DNA of 31,436 nt from JAGXOF01 sp046545575 (lineage in GTDB: Bacteria; Chloroflexota; Dehalococcoidia; SZUA-161; SpSt-899): assembly GCA_046545575.1 (NCBI GenBank), contig JBKGZM010000020.1, positions 1 to 31,436 of the forward strand. The letters run 5' to 3'. Position numbers and translations under genes: made by a program. The first letter of the stretch is position 1. Each line of letters starts with the position of its first letter. Positions 17,901 through 23,962 of this stretch are shown piece by piece. The notes beneath the pieces are model-generated. The model worked only from the letters and a program-made list of their open reading frames with translations. It was not told the origin of the DNA and made no database searches.

Positions 17901-18428
17901 TGCCCTCCCCTGGACCTCCACAAGCTCGCCCGCCTCATACCCTGCGGCGGTGCAGTAGTCCATGAGGCGGTCCGGCTCGATGTTCGTTCCCTGCTTGATG
18001 ACCTTGCAGGATGCGGCGAAATCCGCAGGCGAAATCGTTTTCTGGGACGCCGCATGCGCCGGTGCGACGACAACGGGATAGCTATTTTCGTCTGTGCTCA
18101 GGGCGGAGAGCACTCGCAACCTGCTCTGGACGGTCTGGGCATCGGGGGTAAGACGCTCATAAGGGAGGACGTCGATTTCGGGGAAGAGGTGAACCGTGGT
18201 GTCGAGATAGGACCAGGCGGTTATCTCTTCCTGGAGTGTCTTTGCCCTCTCGGTATCGGGCGTGATGACCAGTACCGGTGTGCTCAGGCTGTGGCGGAGG
18301 CAGGCCAGGAGGAACGGTTTGGCCCCGTCGATGAGCGTTATTCTCTCCTGCCGTGTGCCTAGCTTGCGAGTGAATTCGGTCCACCGGCCCGTGTCCGAGA
18401 GGAGTGGGAGGATTCCGTACAGATTCAT
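15000..18428 (-). CDS. mfd: Transcription-repair coupling factor Mfd
   Basis: A full-length 1,142-residue DNA translocase that removes RNA polymerase stalled at lesions and recruits UvrA. The N-terminal UvrB-like module covers about residues 1-340 (PDAQTVQSRLRVL, RGGIVDIYSP). The RNA-polymerase-interacting region is near 470-540 (GDYVVHTDHGIARFSGM). The RecG-like motor has Walker A GDVGYGKTEVAVRAA, motif II DEEQKFGV, SATPIPRTL and the RGRVGRGDVRAYAY arginine-finger motif. The TRCF C-terminal domain closes the protein. ATG 18428 is the only reasonable start, with a weak ribosome site. No lesions are seen. Confidence 0.97.
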   Translation of the reverse strand: MNLYGILPLLSDTGRWTEFTRKLGTRQERITLIDGAKPFLLACLRHSLSTPVLVITPDTERAKTLQEEITAWSYLDTTVHLFPEIDVLPYERLTPDAQTVQSRLRVLSALSTDENSYPVVVAPAHAASQKTISPADFAASCKVIKQGTNIEPDRLMDYCTAAGYEAGELVEVQGRASKRGGIVDIYSPNNDWPARIDFFGNQVESIRWFDPATQRSLETTESLTIVPAREVLPPRPQDVEQAFGALDLSGCTEETQETFERDRELLLNGQWPDGFQFYVPFFNHSILVDYFPQGSLIVLDDLGNISAELSDLASQAATLRDGQIERGELPKNFPSPCFEWNEIEQRTEDVGSRLALEKWSDENTAGFDFRHPPEYAGRLEDFIEDTRDRLRSGERIMIVSRQANRLAELFKEKDIFVTPREKVDQVPQPGTLALVHGSLSGGWVFDGTSLFTDAELFGFVKKRRYFPVRRTQREAFLADLSVGDYVVHTDHGIARFSGMMRLSSDGTESEYLVLEYSEGDRLYVPSTQADRVTRYIGPGGHTPSLSRLHTGEWARTKQRVKKAAEEVARELLDIYASREVSPGISFSPDTVWQQELEASFPYVETPDQRETIQDVKVDMENQRPMDRLVCGDVGYGKTEVAVRAAFKAISDGKQVAVLVPTTVLAQQHLATFKERLAAFPVIIEVLSRFRAPKEQQEVLEKLRDGSVDICIGTHRLLQKDVFFNNLGLVIVDEEQKFGVSHKEQLKKLRGEVDVLTLSATPIPRTLHMSLVGVRDMSTMETAPEERLPIKTYVTEYSEELVRAAILRELDRSGQVFFVHNRVQSIGFVANELRELVPEARIAIGHGQMPEEDLESVMADFTGGEVDVLVCTTIIESGLDLPNVNTLIVNHADKFGLTQLYHLRGRVGRGDVRAYAYFLYEKGKRLTDPAQKRLKTIFETTELGSGFRIAMKDLEIRGAGNILSSEQSGHMGAVGFDLYCRLLAQAVDELKRGEKKEPPKVTQPTVDLPLTAHIPEDYMPNLMSRLALYQRLAGVQSREQIQGIRQETEDRFGKLPSSFQNLLYVIEIKLLASEAGIQKVSTEGKYIVLRPAEGNQIDYEPLQRTFGASIRAHPRFVRLNPNQLGDHWTDMLREVLQRMANSA

Positions 18429-18525
18429 GGTTCACACCACAAGGGCTAGCCGCTACCGACTAGCCCTGTCAAAACTCGTTATCGCTTTTTGCCCCTTTTT
18501 TAATCCATGTGATAAGGTCTGGTTG

Positions 18526-19140
18526 CTAGCCTATGAGTATAGGATTCTTGTCAAACTTCTCAGGCAAGCGAAAGCTGCCGCTTTTTTCTCTCACCCAAAC
18601 CTCAGGCCTACCGTGTTTCCCCCTCTGATGCAGTTCGAACTGCATTTGCGTAGGGTGTCCAACTCCGACCAGTCTATGTAATTCCTGCCCTTCACGACAT
18701 ATATACACTGTTACTTTGCGGTGGCTGTATCCGTCGACCCCTATAGCTCTTTCTGTAAGTGGATTCCCTTCCTCATCATAGAATTCACAAAATTTACTTA
18801 TATCTGCCCAAACCTCTTGCTCTGATGCTTCAGGAAGCAAGGTAATCTGTATGGAAATAGTTAGGTTATCGCACCATATTGGGACATCGCCGGAGTTGAC
18901 CAAAGACAGCTGCCATCTAACGCCTTGGAACTTTGATACGTTCTGCTGAAAGCTTCCTGTTTCTGGTGGGCCTGCGGGATACAACTCAAGAACTGGTGAG
19001 TAGCGTCCCTGAGCAATACTCCTCGAAAGACTATAGCTGCGCCAAGCAAAAACAGCTAATGCTGCACCTGTTAGAAAAGTCACCACTAAGCTTGCAATAT
19101 CTAAAGAACTTACAAGGTCTAGAGATTGAGTACAGTTCAT
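18526..19140 (-). CDS. Membrane-anchored protein of unknown function
   Basis: 204 residues. A single hydrophobic helix at about residues 13-33 (LDIASLVVTFLTGAALAVFA) is followed by the polar segment WRSYSLSRSIAQGRYSPVLE. A beta-rich domain follows: RWQLSLVNSGDVPIWCDNLT, then strands to FRLPEKF. The layout of one N-terminal helix, a short coil and a beta sandwich-like domain is common among uncharacterised proteins near defence or phage-derived genes, but I recognise no family. It lies upstream of mfd on the same strand and next to the DUF3800 island. The ribosome site is weak. Confidence 0.65.
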   Translation of the reverse strand: MNCTQSLDLVSSLDIASLVVTFLTGAALAVFAWRSYSLSRSIAQGRYSPVLELYPAGPPETGSFQQNVSKFQGVRWQLSLVNSGDVPIWCDNLTISIQITLLPEASEQEVWADISKFCEFYDEEGNPLTERAIGVDGYSHRKVTVYICREGQELHRLVGVGHPTQMQFELHQRGKHGRPEVWVREKSGSFRLPEKFDKNPILIG

Positions 19141-19245
19141 TTTGCCAACTTTTTGGCTATTTGCTATTGCCTACATTTTAGCATATATGTTACAAGGCAA
19201 GCTACGAGGCCACCTCATTGAAAACGGAACTTTGTGGCCCAACCC

Positions 19246-19335
19246 CTGGACATACAGGACGCGAGCCAGCTAAACTGTCCATGATGGAAAAGCGCAGAAT
19301 CACCCCCAATGGGCGTGCCGTATGGTATGCTATTG
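19246..19335 (+). pseudogene. Truncated 5' end of a YgjP-type metallopeptidase gene (left copy of direct repeat)
   Basis: About 90 bases match 20768-20857 without gaps at roughly four bases in five, including the upstream string GAGCCAGCTAAACTGTCCAT. It encodes MMEKRRITPNGRAVWYAI, corresponding to MVKKRRITLDGRTVWYAV at the start of the intact gene. Homology stops where the 32-bp palindrome begins at 19336. The fragment cannot make a functional enzyme. Confidence 0.8.
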
Positions 19336-19367
19336 GGCTAGGAGGGCCGACGTCGGCCCTCCTAGCC
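19336..19367. repeat. 32-bp perfect palindrome centred on GACGTC, at a gene truncation point
   Basis: The left arm is GGCTAGGAGGGCCGAC and the right arm its exact complement. It differs from the copy at 14954 by one compensated pair. It abuts the broken end of the metallopeptidase fragment. Confidence 0.85.
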
Positions 19368-19443
19368 GGGGAAGCGAGTTTTCTTCTGCCTTCGGCGTAC
19401 ACTCCGCAACTGCTGAATAGATTCTTCCTACGCCAGAGTGTCC

Positions 19444-19472
19444 TTGACAAATGCCAGGAATAATTTGATAAT
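19444..19472 (+). promoter_or_regulatory. Near-consensus promoter of the candidate small RNA
   Basis: TTGACA (19444-19449), a 17-base spacer, then GATAAT (19467-19472). The predicted RNA start is near 19479. The only thing downstream on this strand is the two-hairpin segment ending at 19557. Confidence 0.55.
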
Positions 19473-19478
19473 GAAAGT

Positions 19479-19557
19479 GGAGTTCTTTACTTACAGTAAG
19501 GAACGTGTCGAGGTTTCGGTCGCTGAACCAGCTTTGCGAATCAGCGACCTTTTTTTT
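19479..19557 (+). ncRNA. Candidate ~80-nt small RNA with two hairpins
   Basis: A compact transcription unit: promoter at 19444-19472, hairpin 1 at 19482-19504 (GTTCTTTAC-TTACA-GTAAGGAAC, nine pairs with one G-U), a 13-base linker, then a terminator hairpin at 19518-19549 and eight T. No open reading frame with a ribosome site fits in it. It runs head-on into the nuclease-like gene, whose stop codon is formed by the complement of the T-run. Its role is unknown. An RNA regulator or antitoxin of the neighbouring pair is possible, and so is a relic leader or attenuator. Confidence 0.45.
19518..19557 (+). terminator. Rho-independent terminator
   Basis: The 9-bp perfect stem GGTCGCTGA (19518-19526)/TCAGCGACC (19541-19549), with a 14-base loop, is followed by TTTTTTTT (19550-19557). 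This is the only textbook intrinsic terminator I see in the window. Confidence 0.8.
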
Positions 19558-19993
19558 ATGGCGATGTCCAGTCCGGCAAGCTGAGAATTTGTAGAAGCGT
19601 GCGATAGTTGTCAGCCAGGAAAGCTGTTATAAATCGTGCGTTACCGCTTTTCAATAGTTGAATGACTACCACATAATTCCCGTTAGCTACAATTACTCTT
19701 CTGGACTTGTTTAATTTCTTTTTCTTGTTGTCCCATCCAATCTTGAGTTTAGCAGTGTTGTCCAAAAGAGCCGCTTCAATCCAATCTATCCTTTCAGCTC
19801 TGGGAAGTGAAAACTTATTCTTGCTGGGCCATATACTGGTGCTACATTCGTAGAACGCGTGATCGAAATCTTTCATGCTGAACCGTACTAATATCCCATC
19901 AAAGGTAGCTATCCTTGCTTGACAGTATTTCTGACGAAAATGACGACGATACTCGTCTTCGGTTGTGTATTTCACCAATGGGGGATAGCTCAT
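19556..19993 (-). CDS. Small protein resembling BECR-fold (barnase/EndoU/colicin/RelE) nucleases
   Basis: 145 residues. Conserved-looking blocks are YCQARIATFDGILVRFSMKD, FDHAFYECS, RAERIDWIEAALLD, RRVIVANGNYVVVIQL and ARFITAFLAD. The order (helix with RAERIDWI, then a four-strand sheet ending in F-I-T-A-F) is the layout I associate with the phage-derived PBECR-type nuclease-like families. This is pattern memory and not a search result. Its ATG overlaps the stop of the DUF3800 gene by one base (TAATG), so the two are translationally coupled. It could be an RNA-cleaving effector or toxin. Confidence 0.6.
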   Translation of the reverse strand: MSYPPLVKYTTEDEYRRHFRQKYCQARIATFDGILVRFSMKDFDHAFYECSTSIWPSKNKFSLPRAERIDWIEAALLDNTAKLKIGWDNKKKKLNKSRRVIVANGNYVVVIQLLKSGNARFITAFLADNYRTLLQILSLPDWTSP

Positions 19994-20697
19994 TATCTAC
20001 TACTGTCCAGAAGTGCCATCTTGAAGACGTTGAATTTCTTTAGCTCCTTACTCGTTGGCCCAATTGGATGGCTCAAATGATGCTCGATGCGCTTCATAAC
20101 TTCTGCCTTTGCGGTGCTTTCCGCAGACTGATTGAACTTCGACGAAACAGCACCCAACAATACATCAGCTAATTGCATTAAGATCAACTCCCTGGAGGGC
20201 AGGGCCTGCACACTCATAACATTAGCCAGTATATTGGATGAACTGAGAAAATTGTGTAGAACTGGTAACCTGCGAGGAATTCGATTTGTCTTCAAATCGA
20301 GAAAGATACGATAGCTATTGAAGTCTTCAATCCAATTCTTAAGAAGCTGGTAGCAAAACTTGTAGTAACCCAGTTCCTTGTCGGCTTCGTGATATTTGTG
20401 TAAGTCCACCCTTTGGGTGTCTATAACAATACAGCGGAATCGAAGGTCTTGTTCCTGCTGGAAAAAGAACTCAATTAGTCTCAGATAGAAACCAAGTTTT
20501 GAAGGTGATACCGCTTTCCACTTTGCCTCACCAAAGCAATGTTCTTCCTGTCTTATATTGTTAATCGCTTCCTTGTACTCCTTACGTTTGGATGCTGGGA
20601 GCCAAATACCTCCAATAAGGAAAAACCTTTTATTGGTTGGTTTGCTAGCCCCTAATAGTTCCTGGTTGCTTTCATCACAATATATTTCGATGTCCAT
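19993..20697 (-). CDS. DUF3800 family protein
   Basis: 234 residues from ATG 20697, preceded by GGAAGG at six bases; a longer frame to 20754 has no ribosome site. The start MDIEIYCDESNQ is the DUF3800 (PF12686) hallmark 'DES' strand. FFLIGGIWLP follows, then EAKWKAVS, IDTQRVDLHKYHEADKELGY and the late block LILMQLADVLLGAV. DUF3800 proteins are predicted to have an RNase H-like fold with acidic active-site residues and are frequent in defence-rich or mobile regions; their activity is not established. It is the first gene of a two-gene operon with the nuclease-like gene. Confidence 0.85.
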   Translation of the reverse strand: MDIEIYCDESNQELLGASKPTNKRFFLIGGIWLPASKRKEYKEAINNIRQEEHCFGEAKWKAVSPSKLGFYLRLIEFFFQQEQDLRFRCIVIDTQRVDLHKYHEADKELGYYKFCYQLLKNWIEDFNSYRIFLDLKTNRIPRRLPVLHNFLSSSNILANVMSVQALPSRELILMQLADVLLGAVSSKFNQSAESTAKAEVMKRIEHHLSHPIGPTSKELKKFNVFKMALLDSSR

Positions 20698-20767
20698 AAT
20701 TCGCCTTCCGAGCTTGCTGGATACAAGCATTATACATTCGTGGAGAGCGGACAATCAATAATAGAAA

Positions 20768-20857
20768 CTGGACACGCAAGGCCCGAGCCAGCTAAACTGT
20801 CCATGGTGAAAAAACGCAGAATCACCCTTGATGGGCGGACCGTCTGGTATGCCGTGA
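20768..20857 (+). repeat. Right copy of the ~90-bp direct repeat flanking the DUF3800 cassette
   Basis: It covers the upstream region and first ~18 codons of the intact metallopeptidase gene and matches 19246-19335. The two copies bracket about 1.4 kb that holds the palindrome, the candidate RNA and the DUF3800 pair. Confidence 0.75.
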
Positions 20858-21531
20858 GGCGCAGTTCCAGGGCAATGCACGTCCGCCTTGAGATCAAACA
20901 GGGGACGGGTCTTACGGTGGTGATTCCGAAATCCTGCAAGGTCGGGCAAATCCCCGCGTTTTTAAAAGCGAAAAAACGCTGGATACTGGAAAACCTCGTA
21001 AAGTTTGGCACGGATCAAACCCTTTCCCTGGAGAGGGACCTGACCACTGGCGACGTTGTCCCGTACCTCGGCCGGAATCTGGAGGTGGTAAGGCATGACA
21101 ATCACGGAGGAGATGAGAATGTAAGACGTGAGGGAAACAGGCTCCTCGTGAGCCTTAAATCACCGTCTGCGAGAGTTAACCTGGCAGTGGAGCGGTGGTA
21201 CCGGACGGAGGCAAGGAAACTGATAGAGGAGAGGGTAGATAAGTTCAGCGCTCGCCTGGGAGTCAATTGTGGCCGTATTACCATAAGGGGTCAGAAGACC
21301 CGCTGGGGAAGTTGCTCTCAGAAGGGGAACCTCAATTTCAACTGGAGACTCGTAATGGCACCGGAGCCCGTTATCGACTACGTCGTCATCCATGAGCTTG
21401 CCCATCTGAAGGAGATGAATCACTCGAAGAAGTTCTGGGAGCTGGTAGGCAAACACTGTCCCCGGTGGCGTGAGCACAAGAAATGGCTCAAGGACCACGA
21501 ATCCGAACTCGCTGCGAGGCTCAGGATGTGA
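20803..21531 (+). CDS. YgjP-type (DUF45/M48-like) zinc metallopeptidase
   Basis: 242 residues of the YgjP/DUF45 (PF01863) family. TRWGSCSQKGNLNFNWRL is the family signature. HELAHLKEMNHSKKFWELV holds the HExxH zinc site plus the downstream His/Asn. PRWREHKKWLK closes the fold. Members are predicted SprT-like metal-dependent hydrolases. I chose ATG 20803 because homology with the truncated left copy begins there; no ribosome site is obvious. The stop TGA (21529-21531) lies in sequence that matches the 3' end of STT3, so the present C-terminus was set by a rearrangement. Confidence 0.88.
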   Translation: MVKKRRITLDGRTVWYAVRRSSRAMHVRLEIKQGTGLTVVIPKSCKVGQIPAFLKAKKRWILENLVKFGTDQTLSLERDLTTGDVVPYLGRNLEVVRHDNHGGDENVRREGNRLLVSLKSPSARVNLAVERWYRTEARKLIEERVDKFSARLGVNCGRITIRGQKTRWGSCSQKGNLNFNWRLVMAPEPVIDYVVIHELAHLKEMNHSKKFWELVGKHCPRWREHKKWLKDHESELAARLRM

Positions 21532-21595
21532 AAGTATACCATGTGTTGTGAGGGATCCGGAAGCAGAGAAGGAAGGGCTCAAGGTTGTTGAGTGA
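21527..21595 (+). pseudogene. Relic of an STT3 gene 3' end
   Basis: The segment reads VKVYHVL, then after a 2-base shift RDPEAEKEGLKVVE and TGA. The intact STT3 in this window ends VKIYKVLRKPEAENEGLKVVE-stop (29253-29316). The match also runs a few bases past the stop (CCGTCCGTCA versus CCATCCGTCA). This is the tail of a second STT3 paralogue, joined to the metallopeptidase gene at a GATGTGAA string shared by both loci. Confidence 0.75.
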
Positions 21596-21665
21596 CTCCC
21601 GTCCGTCACTTGGCACTCCAAGCCACACCATGTGGGATAGGGGATGCTGAATGAGATTCTTCGTA

Positions 21666-21678
21666 CCGCCACAGGCGG
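21666..21678. repeat. Palindrome CCGCC-ACA-GGCGG
   Basis: A short copy of the CCGCC-N3-GGCGG family in the gap between the STT3 relic and the RHH operon promoter. Confidence 0.65.
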
Positions 21679-21708
21679 GCTCATTCTGTATTGGAAGAGA
21701 GCGCCCTA

Positions 21709-21736
21709 TTGATTTTGATGAGCATTCTGATATAAT
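21709..21736 (+). promoter_or_regulatory. Promoter of the RHH/sulfur operon
   Basis: TTGATT (21709-21714), a 16-base spacer, then TATAAT (21731-21736) with an extended TGA just before it. RNA would start near 21743, 20 bases before the first RHH gene. Confidence 0.6.
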
Positions 21737-21762
21737 GCCTCTAGACTACAATTGGAGTATCA

Positions 21763-21975
21763 ATGCACGACAGGGTAACGATCAAAATTCCCCGCGAGCT
21801 CTACCAGAAGCTGGTCCAGATGATCGATGGCACCGGCTTTTCCAGTGTCAACGAGTTCATCGTGTATGTCATGCGCACGCTGGCCTCCAGCGGCGAGATA
21901 AAGGGGGAGGACCAGCTCAGTGATGAGGAAGTAAAAGCAGTGCGAGAACGATTAAGGAGGTTAGGATACCTATGA
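21763..21975 (+). CDS. Ribbon-helix-helix protein 1 with LRRLGYL tail
   Basis: 70 residues. RVTIKIPRELYQKLVQMIDG is followed by FSSVNEFIVYVMRTLAS, which together form a ribbon-helix-helix (CopG/Arc-like) DNA-binding fold. After an acidic linker comes the C-terminal motif EEVKAVRERLRRLGYL. ATG 21763 follows GGAG at five bases. The stop overlaps the next start (ATGA, 21972-21975), so the two RHH genes are coupled. It probably regulates its own promoter and perhaps the sulfur genes downstream. Confidence 0.8.
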   Translation: MHDRVTIKIPRELYQKLVQMIDGTGFSSVNEFIVYVMRTLASSGEIKGEDQLSDEEVKAVRERLRRLGYL

Positions 21976-22199
21976 GTGAAGAGGAAAAGAAAGCAGTAAA
22001 CTTGCCCGCCGACCTTTACAACAGGGTAGAAGAGAGGGTCAAGGTAACCGAGTTTGGCTCTGTCGAGGAGTACGTGACGTTTGTCCTCGAAGAGGTTTTG
22101 AAGGAAGAAGACGAGGAGGAGTCCGCCTCTGGCGGATTCAGCGAGGAAGAGGAAGAGGAGGTTAAGAAGAGGTTGAGGGCTCTGGGGTACCTGGACTGA
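21972..22199 (+). CDS. Ribbon-helix-helix-like protein 2 with LRALGYLD tail
   Basis: 75 residues and a paralogue of the preceding gene. KAVNLPADLYNRVEERVKVT and FGSVEEYVTFVLEEVLKEED are the ribbon and helices. A strongly acidic linker leads to EEEVKKRLRALGYLD. The DNA-contacting strand is less basic than in protein 1, so it may form a heterodimer or bind protein and not DNA. Five residues of the linker (SASGG) are encoded exactly by a 15-base palindromic element (22122-22136), an in-frame insertion absent from protein 1. Confidence 0.75.
   Translation: MSEEEKKAVNLPADLYNRVEERVKVTEFGSVEEYVTFVLEEVLKEEDEEESASGGFSEEEEEEVKKRLRALGYLD
22122..22136. repeat. Palindrome TCCGCC-TCT-GGCGGA inside a coding gene
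   Basis: It is identical to the copy at 1840-1854. It adds exactly five codons to the second RHH gene without breaking the frame. Confidence 0.8.
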
Positions 22200-22314
22200 C
22201 AAAAATCAAAAGCCAAAAGTTAGAAATACTAAAAAGTCCAGACCTGAAACTCTGAAATTACCTTGCTTTTTAGTCTTCAATTTTTAGCTTTTAGTTTTAA
22301 ACTTTTAACTTTTT

Positions 22315-23133
22315 ATGGACGTATCGCTCTCTTCTTTAATGATTGTAGGTGGCCTGGCTCTGGTATGTCAGTATGTGGCCGTTTCCACAGGGGCAGGCTA
22401 TGGCACTCCGCTGACGCCGTTACTGTTGATTGTGGGATTGCACCCGTTGCACATTGTGCCGGCCGTGTTGCTCAGTCAGCTTGTGGGTGGGGTGGTTGGT
22501 GGAATAGCACACCATCGTGCCGGGAATCTTGATCTGGACTTCAGGAGAGATGAACAGATAAAGAAACGACTGCGCGGGCTCGGCTATTTACCGCGCTCGT
22601 TTGACTCCAAGGTTGTTTTTGCGCTGACTATTTTGGGCATAGCAGGGGTTCTGATTGGTGTGGTTGTGGCGGTGAGTGTCTCCGAAATTGTTCTGCAGAC
22701 GTATATAGGGGTTTTGATACTTGCTGTGGGGTTGAAGAGCATCTTGGAGAGAACTCGTACTCCAGTTTTTTCATGGAAGACCCTCCTTGCCCTGGGAATT
22801 GTAGGGGCTTTTAACAAGGGAATGAGCGGGGCCGGATATGTACCGATGATAACCGGAGGGCAGCTGGTGAGTGGAAGGGAAGTGAAGAACTCTGTAGCGA
22901 GCACCACGGTGACAGTGGCGATAGTTTGTGCGGCGGGGTTTCTGGGTTATCTTTTTATTAATGGGAATATTGATTGGGCGATCTCAGCTGCCGCAACTGT
23001 GGGGGCGGTGGTGGCGGCCCCGTTTGGAGCCCTCACGGTGAAGAAGGCAAATACTGGCAGTCTAAAGCTTGCCATAGGGATAGCCATAATGATACTTGGC
23101 GCTTTGACATTGATCAAGACATTTGTTCTATGA
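22315..23133 (+). CDS. TauE/SafE family anion transporter
   Basis: 272 residues with about eight membrane helices in two halves, each opening with a TauE-type repeat (VSTGAGYGTPLTPLLL and GAFNKGMSGAGYVPMI). Family members move sulfite, sulfate, sulfonates or sulfoacetate. The cysDN neighbourhood suggests sulfate or sulfite here. The cytoplasmic loop between helices 2 and 3 carries DEQIKKRLRGLGYLPRS, the same motif as the RHH tails. ATG 22315 has no ribosome site and follows an unusual AT-rich stretch (22200-22314) with A-rich and T-rich halves that could pair. Confidence 0.88.
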   Translation: MDVSLSSLMIVGGLALVCQYVAVSTGAGYGTPLTPLLLIVGLHPLHIVPAVLLSQLVGGVVGGIAHHRAGNLDLDFRRDEQIKKRLRGLGYLPRSFDSKVVFALTILGIAGVLIGVVVAVSVSEIVLQTYIGVLILAVGLKSILERTRTPVFSWKTLLALGIVGAFNKGMSGAGYVPMITGGQLVSGREVKNSVASTTVTVAIVCAAGFLGYLFINGNIDWAISAAATVGAVVAAPFGALTVKKANTGSLKLAIGIAIMILGALTLIKTFVL

Positions 23134-23146
23134 GAAAGGAGGAACG

Positions 23147-23947
23147 ATGCTGGAATTGAAACAGATGGAGAACCGGAGCATCTATATATTGAGGGAGGCA
23201 TATGCTGAGTTCAAGAGGCCGGCGGTTCTCTGGAGTACCGGGAAGGATTCAACGGCCACGTTGTGGCTGTGCAGGAAGGCCTTTTTTGGCAAGATCCCTT
23301 TTCCCGTCATCCACATAGACACGACCTACAAATTCAAGGAGATGTACGAGTTCAGGGACAGGTTGGCTAAAGAGTGGGGAATGGATTTGATAGTGGCCCG
23401 GAACGAGGAAGCGATCAAAGAAGGGGTCTCTCCCCAGGATGGGAAGTTCGAGTGCTGTACCAGGTTGAAGACGGAAGCGCTCATGAAATGCCTCGAGGAG
23501 AACGGTTTCGATGCGTTAATCCTGGCCATCAGAAGGGACGAGCATGGCATAAGGGCGAAGGAGAGATACTTCTCTCCGCGGGATGAGCAGTTCCACTGGA
23601 ATTACAAGGACCAGCCGCTGGAGATGTGGGACCAGTACCAGAGCCTGATCGCGGATAAGACTCATATAAGGGTGCATCCCATTCTGCACTGGAGGGAGCT
23701 GGACGTCTGGGAGTATGTGCAGCAGGAGAATATCCCGTCAAGTCCGATGTATTTCGCCAAGAACGGACAGAGATACAGGAGCCTGGGATGTGAGCCGTGC
23801 ACCTTGCCTATAGAATCCAACGCCAGCACAATCGATGAGATCGTCGAGGAGCTCAGGGATACCAAGGTAGCCGAACGGTCGGGGAGGGCGCAGGACAAGG
23901 AGAAGGCCTTCACGATGCAGAAACTGAGGGCTTTGGGATATATGTAA
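23147..23947 (+). CDS. cysD: Sulfate adenylyltransferase subunit 2 (CysD) / PAPS reductase-like
   Basis: 266 residues. The PP-loop STGKDST binds ATP. HIDTTYKFKEMYEFRD, the FECCTRLKTEAL segment, RRDEHGIRAKER and LHWRELDVWEYV are CysD blocks. With CysN it forms adenosine 5'-phosphosulfate from sulfate and ATP. ATG 23147 follows AAAGGAGG and lies 13 bases after tauE. The C-terminus ends KAFTMQKLRALGYM, where E. coli CysD ends KKRQGYF-like, so the tail carries the operon's LRxLGY motif. Confidence 0.93.
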   Translation: MLELKQMENRSIYILREAYAEFKRPAVLWSTGKDSTATLWLCRKAFFGKIPFPVIHIDTTYKFKEMYEFRDRLAKEWGMDLIVARNEEAIKEGVSPQDGKFECCTRLKTEALMKCLEENGFDALILAIRRDEHGIRAKERYFSPRDEQFHWNYKDQPLEMWDQYQSLIADKTHIRVHPILHWRELDVWEYVQQENIPSSPMYFAKNGQRYRSLGCEPCTLPIESNASTIDEIVEELRDTKVAERSGRAQDKEKAFTMQKLRALGYM

Positions 23948-23962
23948 TGGAAGGGGGTTGTA

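Noticed and set aside
17577..18362. Plus-strand 261-codon frame opposite mfd
   Set aside because: A shadow frame: no ribosome site, no family, and fully inside the N-terminal half of mfd.
18445..18468. GGGCTAG...CTAGCCC hairpin upstream of mfd considered as a terminator
   Set aside because: Neither strand has a U-run after it. A TTGACA-like box lies next to it on the minus strand, but no matching -10 box was found, so neither call is supported.
22200..22314. AT-rich stretch before tauE considered as a riboswitch
   Set aside because: It has A-rich and T-rich halves that could pair, but no known aptamer features or terminator/antiterminator alternatives could be recognised by eye.
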